From assembly GCA_003641745.1 (NCBI GenBank), contig QNAI01000011.1, positions 1 through 46,973 of the forward strand: a stretch of 46,973 nt of DNA, given 5' to 3'. The notes beneath the pieces were generated by a model that did no database searches, was not told the DNA's origin, and saw only the letters and a list, made by a program, of their open reading frames with translations. This DNA is from Verrucomicrobiota bacterium. GTDB lineage: Bacteria; Verrucomicrobiota; Verrucomicrobiia; Opitutales; Opitutaceae. Position 1 is the first letter of the stretch. Every line of letters starts with the position of its first letter. The position numbers and the translations under genes were made by a program. Positions 35,251-42,552 of this stretch are shown in pieces.

Positions 35251-36371
35251 GTCGTTACCTTATCGCGTGCGGGGGAACCGGAGGTCATCTGGCCCCGGGC
35301 ATTGCCCTGGCCGAAGAACTCGTGGGAAGGGGACACGAGTGCTGTCTCCTGATCAGCAATAAGCAGGTGGATTCGCGGCTCATTGAAAAGTACGATCTGT
35401 TCCGCTTCGAACGTCTGCCCGGCGTTGGTTTTTCCCTCAATCCCTATCGGGCGGCTCGCTTCTTCTGGATGCAGGGGCGGGCTCTCGTATTCGCCCTTCG
35501 CCTGATCAGGGAGTTCAATCCGGACGTCATCTTCGGATTTGGCGGCTATACGAGTGTGGCCATCACCATCAGCGGATATTTCCGCGGGGTACCGGTGGCC
35601 CTGCACGAAGCGAACCGGGTGGTCGGCCGGGCCATCCGACTGGTGGGAAGGCTGGCCCGGCGGGTGTATCTTCCCGTCGGTGTGACCTTGGGCAATTTGG
35701 GCTCGGATCGGGTTCGATATCACGGATTCCCGGTCCGCAGGGAAATCAGGAGAGTCGCCAAGAGCACCGCCCGGGAGCGCCTGGGTCTCGACCCCAATCA
35801 GAAGCTTCTCCTCGTGCTGGGTGGCAGCCAGGGTGCATCGGCCCTGAACGATTGGGTGAACCACCACCTCGAACAGCTGGCACAGGAGGGCATCCAGGTT
35901 TATTGCGTCACCGGACTGGGCAAGGGAGCAGACGGCGTCTTTGAACTTCGCTCGCGCAGCGGCGTGACTGTACGCTCAGTCTTTGCACCGTTTTCCGATC
36001 GCATGGCAGATCTGCTCTCATGCGCCGATCTGGCCGTCACCCGGGCAGGGGCCGGGACCATCGCCGAATTGATCCGCTGTCGGCTGCCCGCCATTCTCAT
36101 CCCCTATCCCTACGCGGCGGATGCTCACCAATTGGTCAATGCCCGTTTTTTTGAGCAGCAGGGGGGGGGGCTGGTCCTTCCGGAGGAATACCTGGGTAAT
36201 CTCTTTCCTGAGATCCGCGAAGTCGTCTTCAACGATTGGTTGCTCCGGCAGTTTCAGATCAATCTGGAGCGCATGGACCGCGAGAACACCATCGACCGGA
36301 TTGTTCGTGATCTCGATGAAATCGGTCGCGAACACGAGAAAACCCGCCGGCTGAATCCGGCCACAGCCTGA
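35247..36371 (+). CDS. murG: UDP-GlcNAc:lipid I N-acetylglucosaminyltransferase
   Basis: MurG converts lipid I to lipid II at the inner face of the membrane. The 374-residue GT-B enzyme begins YLIACGGTGGHLAPGIALAE and has FGFGGYTSVAI, ALHEANRVVGRA, LLVLGGSQGASALND, and the acceptor/donor loop AVTRAGAGTIAELI. AAGGAG precedes the ATG by about ten bases, within the ftsW coding end. A run of ten G residues (36161-36170) encodes part of QQGGGLV and is a possible slippage or sequencing-error point; the frame is intact as given. Confidence 0.96.
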   Translation: MSRYLIACGGTGGHLAPGIALAEELVGRGHECCLLISNKQVDSRLIEKYDLFRFERLPGVGFSLNPYRAARFFWMQGRALVFALRLIREFNPDVIFGFGGYTSVAITISGYFRGVPVALHEANRVVGRAIRLVGRLARRVYLPVGVTLGNLGSDRVRYHGFPVRREIRRVAKSTARERLGLDPNQKLLLVLGGSQGASALNDWVNHHLEQLAQEGIQVYCVTGLGKGADGVFELRSRSGVTVRSVFAPFSDRMADLLSCADLAVTRAGAGTIAELIRCRLPAILIPYPYAADAHQLVNARFFEQQGGGLVLPEEYLGNLFPEIREVVFNDWLLRQFQINLERMDRENTIDRIVRDLDEIGREHEKTRRLNPATA

Positions 36372-36374
36372 AGG

Positions 36375-38696
36375 ATGGTCAGCCAGGGATCCATCGAACT
36401 CGGAAATCGTATCCACTTTGTGGGTATTGGTGGCATGGGAATGGCGCCTCTGGCCATGATCCTGGTCGAAAGCGGATACGTCCTTTCAGGTGAAGACGAA
36501 GGGTTGGCGCCCGGGGTGGCGCGCTGGCTCGAGGCGCGCGGCATCGGGATCTCGTCCGGGGTCGCGCTGGCCCCGGATATTGCGACCGTGGTCCACTCGT
36601 CGGCCGTATCGTTCGATCACCCGCGCCTGGTTGAAGCGCGGCAACGCGGTCTGGATCACTTCCGTCGTGGTGAGGCGCTGTCGGCCTATGCCGGGAACCG
36701 GCGACTTATTGCAGTGGCCGGATCCCACGGCAAGACAACAACCTGTGCCATGCTGGTGACTGCACTCCGGTCGTCCGGACTCGATATCGGATACGTCATG
36801 GGGGGGCTCTTTGCAGACGAGTCCATCCCGCCGGCTTCACGCGGATCCAGTGACTGGCTGGTGGCCGAAGTCGACGAAAGCGACGGGACGATCGGGCTGT
36901 TTTCCCCTGAGATCACGCTGTGCGTCAATATCGATCTCGATCATTGCGACCGCTACGCCGGACTGGGGGATATCGAAGAGGTGTTCAAAGCCCTGGCTGC
37001 CCGCACCAGGAGCGTCTTGTTTTACAATAGATCCTGTTCCAATTCTCACCGTCTTTTCGGGGAGGGGAGCGATGGCCGGAACATCAGTTTCGGCCCGGGG
37101 GGCGATTATGATCTCCTGGGATCGATTGAGGGAGGAGAGGGACGCGTGTTGAGTCTTGGAGGCCGATTCGGACAGACGACTGCCCGGGTGCGGGCACGGG
37201 GAAGTTTCAATTCTCTCAACGCGTGTGGCGCTCTGGCGATTGCCGGGCATCTCGGTCGGGCGCCCGACCGGGATCACCTTGCCCGGTTCCCCGGTGTCCG
37301 CAGGCGCCAGGAGGTTCTGGTGGAGGGACCGTATCTCACGGTGATGGAAGATTATGCGCATCACCCAACCGAGATTGGTGCACTGATCAATGCGATCCGT
37401 CCGTCCGTTGCGAAGCGATTGGTGGTGGTTTTTCAGCCGCACCGGTTCTCCCGGACGGCACGGTTCAAGGCGGAATTTGCCGAGGTGCTTTCCGGTGTGG
37501 ACCGCCTCTTTCTGATGGACGTTTATCCTGCGGGCGAGGACCCGGTGGAAGGGGGGCGGTTGGAGGATCTCCTGTCGGAATTTGACCGCACGCCACTGGA
37601 TGGGACCGTTCCATCCGTGGTGGCCGATGATCAAGCCGGTCGATCGGAAGTGGTGGACGATTGCCGGGAAGGGGACTTTCTTCTTTTTGCAGGCGCCGGC
37701 ACTATTGACCGGTTTGCCCGCCGGGTGGTGGACGAACTGGTTGCCAGGAATGATCGCCTGGGTCGGCTTACGGGTTTTTACCAGGCCCTCGCCGGTCGCC
37801 CCAATCTCGGTGAAATCCTGCGGGTGAACGAACCTCTGGCCCGAAAGACCACCATCGGAGTCGGCGGATCGGCGGAACTTTATGCAGAACCGTCTTCGAT
37901 TGAGGACCTGCAGACTCTTCTGGCCGCGGCCCATGATTCGAGGCTGCCGGTTCGGGTGCTTGGTCGCGGTTCGAATCTGATCGTTCCGGATGAGGGGGTT
38001 ATCGGCCTTGTCCTTCGTCTTCAGCATTCCAATTGGGGGCGCATCAATGTATTGGCGGACCACAGGATCCAGGTGGGGGGTGGGGTTCGCCTGAAAGAAC
38101 TCTGCGGTCATGCCTTGAGGGAGGGTTGGGAAGGATTTGAGTTCCTTGAGGGCATACCCGGCACGCTGGGCGGAGCGCTTCGAATGAACGCAGGCGCCAT
38201 GGGGGGATGGATTTTCGAGGTGGTTGAGGAGGTTCACCTTGTGACTCTGACCGGTGAGATTAGGATCCTGCGGCGCGAGGATCTCAGGATCGAGTACCGT
38301 CGTTGTGCCGATATCGCAGACGCCATCGCGATCGGCGGTATCCTCAGACCGGCATCGACCACCGATCATCGGGCAATCAGGGCACGGATCGAAGATTACC
38401 GAAATCGGCGCCAGGAGTCACAGCCCCGCGAACCGAGCGCTGGATGCATATTCAGGAATCCGGACGGTGATTCGGCCGGCCGGTTGATCGACGAGCTCGG
38501 ATTGAAGGGCGAACGGGTGGGTGACGCCGAGGTGTCGCAGATCCACGGGAACTTTATCGTTAATCGGGGAGCGGCTACGGCGGATGATGTAGTGGCGCTG
38601 GTTCGCAAGGTTCGCGATCGCGTGCTGTCCGAGCGAAAAGTCGCTCTCGAGCCCGAGGTTCTCCTCTACGGCCAGGACTGGAAGGATGTGCTGTGA
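36375..38696 (+). CDS. murC-murB: Fused MurC-MurB (UDP-MurNAc:L-alanine ligase / UDP-GlcNAc-enolpyruvate reductase)
   Basis: A 773-residue bifunctional protein. Residues 1 to about 450 are MurC: IHFVGIGGMGMAPLA, P-loop VAGSHGKTTTCAM, EVDESDGTI, NIDLDHCDRY, DYAHHPTEI and FQPHRFSRT. From about residue 460 it is MurB: RKTTIGVGGSAELY, LGRGSNLIVPDEG, FLEGIPGTLGGALRMNAGAMG for FAD binding, and GRLIDELGLKG. The general-acid position, normally Ser in AGSxFxNP, is Cys691 in SAGCIFRNP. MurB makes UDP-MurNAc, the MurC substrate, so consecutive steps are joined. In Chlamydia, MurC is instead fused to Ddl. Confidence 0.95.
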   Translation: MVSQGSIELGNRIHFVGIGGMGMAPLAMILVESGYVLSGEDEGLAPGVARWLEARGIGISSGVALAPDIATVVHSSAVSFDHPRLVEARQRGLDHFRRGEALSAYAGNRRLIAVAGSHGKTTTCAMLVTALRSSGLDIGYVMGGLFADESIPPASRGSSDWLVAEVDESDGTIGLFSPEITLCVNIDLDHCDRYAGLGDIEEVFKALAARTRSVLFYNRSCSNSHRLFGEGSDGRNISFGPGGDYDLLGSIEGGEGRVLSLGGRFGQTTARVRARGSFNSLNACGALAIAGHLGRAPDRDHLARFPGVRRRQEVLVEGPYLTVMEDYAHHPTEIGALINAIRPSVAKRLVVVFQPHRFSRTARFKAEFAEVLSGVDRLFLMDVYPAGEDPVEGGRLEDLLSEFDRTPLDGTVPSVVADDQAGRSEVVDDCREGDFLLFAGAGTIDRFARRVVDELVARNDRLGRLTGFYQALAGRPNLGEILRVNEPLARKTTIGVGGSAELYAEPSSIEDLQTLLAAAHDSRLPVRVLGRGSNLIVPDEGVIGLVLRLQHSNWGRINVLADHRIQVGGGVRLKELCGHALREGWEGFEFLEGIPGTLGGALRMNAGAMGGWIFEVVEEVHLVTLTGEIRILRREDLRIEYRRCADIADAIAIGGILRPASTTDHRAIRARIEDYRNRRQESQPREPSAGCIFRNPDGDSAGRLIDELGLKGERVGDAEVSQIHGNFIVNRGAATADDVVALVRKVRDRVLSERKVALEPEVLLYGQDWKDVL

Positions 38697-38869
38697 CCGA
38701 ACCTGCCCGAGCATCATCTGGAGCGCGAAACGAGGCTGATCAGAATCGTGACACGGATTGCAGGAGAAGCTCTACCTCTCGATCGATATTCCCCCCGAGG
38801 GATAAACACTCTCCTGTGCCGGCCATCAGGCACCCCATGACATCCCGCTGGAACCCATCTCCTGAATGA
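38693..38869 (+). other. Spacer with a 58-codon frame where ddl is expected; doubtful gene
   Basis: Between murC-murB and ftsQ lie 169 bases with no recognisable gene. A GTG frame overlaps the murB stop (GTGA) and ends overlapping the ftsQ start (ATGA), so it could be a translated coupling ORF of 58 residues, rich in Arg, Ser and Pro. Its third-position GC is lower than in neighbours. Another frame, continuing that of MurB past its stop, reads with better codon use for about 20 codons. Neither resembles Ddl, which usually occupies this slot. Confidence 0.25.
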
Positions 38870-39801
38870 AAAAGAAGCAAAGCCGGAAACGGGGCGCTCA
38901 GAATGGCGATGGATCCTGGAGGAGCATTCGCCAGAATGTTGGAGGCAAGGGCGAAACCAAGCTGGCGAAGAGCCGGACCCGGGCACGGACAAACCGTTTC
39001 ATGGCCGGGACGATTCTCATGGCTCTGGTGGTTGGCGGGGTGGCAATCGGGATCTGGTACATCGACAGGGGACCCGAGCCGGTGAGTTCCAGAATCAAGG
39101 CAAACCCACTGGAAGAAATCGTTTTGCTGACCGACGGAGTCCTGTCGGACGAGTGGATCAACAGGCGGCTCCAGATCCCGGCTGAGACCGGCCTCATGGA
39201 GGTCGATATACAGGCGATCAAGGATCGGCTCGAAGCGGACAGACAGGTGGAGGCGGCAACCATTTCGCGTCGCTTCCCCTCGACCCTGGTGGTCAGTCTG
39301 ACCGAGAGGGCACCGGTGGCTCGAGTGGTGACTCAGGGCGCCGATGGTCGGGTGAACGTCTTCCTGGTGGCTGTCGACGGGATTGTCTACCGGGGTTTTG
39401 GATACGATCCACAGCACCTCGAGGTGCTGCCGTTCCTGGATGGGATACGACTGGTGCGCCGAGGCAGTGGCTTTGCGCCAATCTCAAGGCTCGATGATGT
39501 CGAAGCGCTTTTTTCGGTGGCCCGGCAGACGGCCCCCCACCTCTGCCGCCAGTGGCGGATCGTGGTGCTTGATCGGCGACCCTTTATCGTGGTCAGAACG
39601 AGAGAGGTGAAGGAGATTATCTTCGAACCGGGTGCCTTCCGCCAGCAGCTGGCCCGGCTCGACTATATCCTCGACTTCTATCAGAGGGCGCCGGATGACC
39701 GACCCTCCCGTATCGACCTTTCTTTCAAAAATCAGGCGGCCGTCGAATTGGCGATCGATCAGAATTCAACCAATCCAAACCCAGAATATACCCGCAACTG
39801 A
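38866..39801 (+). CDS. ftsQ: FtsQ-like division protein
   Basis: A 311-residue bitopic protein in the ftsQ position. It has a highly basic cytoplasmic tail (about 45 residues), one membrane helix (FMAGTILMALVVGGVAIGIWYI), a POTRA-type domain at about 85-155 (LMEVDIQAIKDRLEADRQVEAATISRR then FPSTLVVSLTERAPVARV), and the FtsQ-DivIB C-terminal part with VDGIVYRGF and PFLDG. Identity is low, as usual for FtsQ, so the call combines topology, POTRA and position. The C-terminus is polar. Confidence 0.85.
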   Translation: MKKKQSRKRGAQNGDGSWRSIRQNVGGKGETKLAKSRTRARTNRFMAGTILMALVVGGVAIGIWYIDRGPEPVSSRIKANPLEEIVLLTDGVLSDEWINRRLQIPAETGLMEVDIQAIKDRLEADRQVEAATISRRFPSTLVVSLTERAPVARVVTQGADGRVNVFLVAVDGIVYRGFGYDPQHLEVLPFLDGIRLVRRGSGFAPISRLDDVEALFSVARQTAPHLCRQWRIVVLDRRPFIVVRTREVKEIIFEPGAFRQQLARLDYILDFYQRAPDDRPSRIDLSFKNQAAVELAIDQNSTNPNPEYTRN

Positions 39802-39802
39802 T

Positions 39803-41020
39803 ATGGCAGTCATGTCGAAGAGCCGGATCATCGGAGCAATCGAGATTGGAACGGCAAAGGTCGCCGTTCTGATCGGAGAAATAACGGACCGCCGCAGCTT
39901 GAGCATCGTTGGAATGGGCCAGTGCTCGTCCCGGGGTGTGATCAAGGGCGAGGTCGTCGACTTCAAGGCGGCGAGTGACTGCGCCCACGCGGCCATTCTG
40001 GAAGCGGAGAATCGAGCCGGGGTCAGAATCGAGGGCGTCTATCTGTCGCAGACCGGCGGACATCTTTCCGGATTCAGAAATGAGGCCAGTGTGACAGTCA
40101 GCGCAGCCGACAACCGAGTCTCCTACGAAGACACCGAGCGGGTCAAGACCCTGGCCAAGGAAAAGCAGATTCCGCCTGAACGAACCATCATCCATCACAT
40201 CCGCCGACCGTTTCGCCTCGACGGACGGTTGGAGCGCAATCCGGTTCATCTGGAGGGTCGGAGACTTGAAGTGGGATATTGGACCGTTCACGGCCACGCC
40301 TCAAAAGTCAGCGACCATATCCATGTCATCAACGGGTTCTCCCTTCATGTGGACGATATCATCCTTTCCAGCCTGGCATCCGGGGTCATGGTGACGACCC
40401 AGGAGGAACGGCAGCACGGGGTCCTGGTTCTGGACATCGGTCGGGGAACGACAGATTTCGCGCTCTACCAGGAGGGTCATTGTTACGTCGCGGGCGTGAT
40501 CCCGGTTGGCGGCGACCACCTGACCAACGATCTCAGTATCGGTCTGCGCCTCACTGCTTCCCAGGCCGAGACCTTGAAGCTCAGGTTCGGCAGCGGCGTC
40601 CTGCAGTGCAGGGACCGAAGCCAGCGCGTATGGCTGAATGGTGACCTGTCGATCGGGGACCGCCAGGTTTCGCGTTATTCGATCGAGAGGATCCTCGCGT
40701 TGAGGGTCAGCGAACTGTTTGAGGTGGTCCGCAAGGCGCTGGGCGCCAATTATGTGCAGGAGAACCTGGGCGCCGGAGTCGTGCTGACGGGAGGGACATC
40801 CCGACTGCCCATGATCGATCGCGCGGCCCAGGAAGTATTCAAGGTGCCGGTACGTCTCGGGGAGAACCCCGGATGGGCCCACGAGGAGCTGAAGCAGCCG
40901 GAGTACGCGACCGTCCTCGGGTTACTGAACTACGGTCTGAATTTCCAGGGCGAGAACGATTCCGAACCGGTCCGGAAGAGCGGACTCCTCGGAATTTTCA
41001 AAACCCTGGTCGGAGCCTGA
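39803..41020 (+). CDS. ftsA: Cell division protein FtsA
   Basis: Actin-like membrane tether of FtsZ, 405 residues. IIGAIEIGTAKVAVLIGE is the phosphate-1 loop; the inserted 1C domain covers about 85-165; VLVLDIGRGTTDFALYQ is phosphate 2; and GAGVVLTGGTSRLPMIDR is the adenosine motif. The C-terminus SGLLGIFKTLVGA is an amphipathic membrane-targeting helix typical of FtsA. It starts one base after the ftsQ stop (an ATG nine bases later is also possible) and ends 14 bases before ftsZ. Confidence 0.96.
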   Translation: MAVMSKSRIIGAIEIGTAKVAVLIGEITDRRSLSIVGMGQCSSRGVIKGEVVDFKAASDCAHAAILEAENRAGVRIEGVYLSQTGGHLSGFRNEASVTVSAADNRVSYEDTERVKTLAKEKQIPPERTIIHHIRRPFRLDGRLERNPVHLEGRRLEVGYWTVHGHASKVSDHIHVINGFSLHVDDIILSSLASGVMVTTQEERQHGVLVLDIGRGTTDFALYQEGHCYVAGVIPVGGDHLTNDLSIGLRLTASQAETLKLRFGSGVLQCRDRSQRVWLNGDLSIGDRQVSRYSIERILALRVSELFEVVRKALGANYVQENLGAGVVLTGGTSRLPMIDRAAQEVFKVPVRLGENPGWAHEELKQPEYATVLGLLNYGLNFQGENDSEPVRKSGLLGIFKTLVGA

Positions 41021-41034
41021 AAGCCAAAAGAGAA

Positions 41035-42306
41035 ATGAACCATCACGAACCGGAACTGGAATCACTTTTTGGGGGCGACGAAGCGTCCGAGCGAGAACTC
41101 ATCATCAAGCTGGTCGGCGTGGGGGGGGCGGGATCGAATGCCGTCGACCGCTTGAAAATGGAAAATCCCGAAAGGGTCCGGCTTGCGACGATCAATACGG
41201 ATGGGCAGGCTCTGGCCTCGTCGCCGGTAGAGGAGAAAATCCTGATCGGCATTTCGGTTACCCGCGGGATCGGAGCAGGTGGCGATCCCGAACTGGGCCG
41301 CCTGGCTGCGGAGACCGAAAAGGACAGACTGGCTGAATCCCTCAGGGGGACGGACCTGGTGTTCCTGGTTGCGGGCATGGGTGGCGGCACCGGAAGCGGG
41401 GCGGCACCGGTTGTGGCCGAAGTCGCTTCGCAGGAAGGGGCTCTCGTGATCGGATTCGTGACCATGCCCTTCTCATTTGAAGGGGGGCGACGGCTCAAGC
41501 AAGCCGACGAAGGACTGGTTGCCCTGCGGCAGGTCTGCGATGCCGTCATTCCACTGCCCAATGACGTTCTCCTGCAACAGGTGGACGATGATGCGAGCGT
41601 CCTTGACGCCTTCGGCCGGGCGGATCAATGGGTCGATCGGGCCATCAAGTCGATCTGGTCGATGCTCTTCAAAACCGGCCTGATCAATCTCGACTTTGCT
41701 TCGCTCAAGACCGCCTTTGCTGAAAAGGGTGGCAAGACACTCTTTGGCCTTGGTTATGGTGAGGGCGAGGGCTTTGTCGATCAGGCGATTGAGGATCTCC
41801 TCCTGTGTCCCCTGCTCCACACCCCCGAGTTCTCGCGGAAGGCCGACCGCCTCCTGGTCAACATCATCGGGGGTCCGGACCTGGCCTTGACCGAAGTGAA
41901 CATGATCATGGGGGCAGTGACCGAAAAATTCGGCCGCAATCCCCATGTGGTCATGGGAGCGGTGATCGACGAAGGATGGAAGCGGAAGGTCGAAGTCTGT
42001 GTGATCGGTACATCCGATATGTCGCCGGGCGTTCGACCATCCGGCACCTCTCGATCAGGGAAAGGAAAAAAGCACAGACCAAGCCATGCCGGAGTCAAAC
42101 CGTCTGACCTGGCCGTGAATCGTTCCACCGCCCCGGCACCCAAGTCGGTGAAGACGGCCGCCATGGCCCTGGCGTCCCAGGACGAGTTTCCCTTCAGGGA
42201 AGGCGAGAATCGAGGGCATTTCGGACCAACCGACCGAAACCTCTTTGACGGTCAGGACCTCGACCTGCCGACCTTCTTCCGCAAGGGAATCCGGATCACT
42301 TCCTGA
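41035..42306 (+). CDS. ftsZ: Cell division protein FtsZ with variant T7 loop
   Basis: Tubulin-like GTPase forming the Z ring, 423 residues. GVGGAGSNAVDRL begins the GTP-binding domain and the tubulin signature GGGTGSG is at residues 116-122. The T7 synergy loop, normally NxDFAD, reads N218-L-D-F-A-S223: the second catalytic aspartate (Asp212 in E. coli) is serine. A variable basic/Pro-rich linker (residues about 335-395) leads to a C-terminal peptide LDLPTFFRKGIRI that resembles the FtsA-binding tail. It ends the dcw cluster. The start at 41035 leaves 14 bases after ftsA. Confidence 0.96.
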   Translation: MNHHEPELESLFGGDEASERELIIKLVGVGGAGSNAVDRLKMENPERVRLATINTDGQALASSPVEEKILIGISVTRGIGAGGDPELGRLAAETEKDRLAESLRGTDLVFLVAGMGGGTGSGAAPVVAEVASQEGALVIGFVTMPFSFEGGRRLKQADEGLVALRQVCDAVIPLPNDVLLQQVDDDASVLDAFGRADQWVDRAIKSIWSMLFKTGLINLDFASLKTAFAEKGGKTLFGLGYGEGEGFVDQAIEDLLLCPLLHTPEFSRKADRLLVNIIGGPDLALTEVNMIMGAVTEKFGRNPHVVMGAVIDEGWKRKVEVCVIGTSDMSPGVRPSGTSRSGKGKKHRPSHAGVKPSDLAVNRSTAPAPKSVKTAAMALASQDEFPFREGENRGHFGPTDRNLFDGQDLDLPTFFRKGIRITS

Positions 42307-42313
42307 TCTTTTT
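42294..42313 (+). terminator. Weak candidate terminator at the end of ftsZ
   Basis: GATCA-CTTCC-TGATC followed by TTTTT, overlapping the ftsZ stop codon. The stem is only 5 bp, so efficiency would be low. A second hairpin downstream, CGCCCG-GTA-CGGGCG (42326-42340), lacks a T tract. The rest of the 246-base gap before the protease gene shows no gene and no promoter I can place. Confidence 0.3.
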
Positions 42314-42552
42314 CAGCAGGTGGCCCGCCCGGTACGGGCGCCGCCGTGAACAGTGATCTCGAAGTGTGGGCGGTGTTACCGTTAGCCCCTTCCGCCTTCA
42401 TGGAAAGGTTGATCATTCGGAATGGAATGCAGACACCGATCGGGAACTCATACCGTTGAACCGTGTCCTACGACCGTGCGTACGGGCTATCCGACCTGAA
42501 TTCATCATTTGAGGTTTCCGAGTCCGGGGGATAGGCGTAGACTATCGTTTGA

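Noticed and set aside
36837-38369. 510-codon minus-strand frame
   Set aside because: Antisense to the murC-murB fusion; long only because of codon bias on the coding strand.
42326-42340. Hairpin CGCCCG-GTA-CGGGCG as ftsZ terminator
   Set aside because: No T tract follows and the flank is GC-rich, so it does not meet the usual pattern of an intrinsic terminator.
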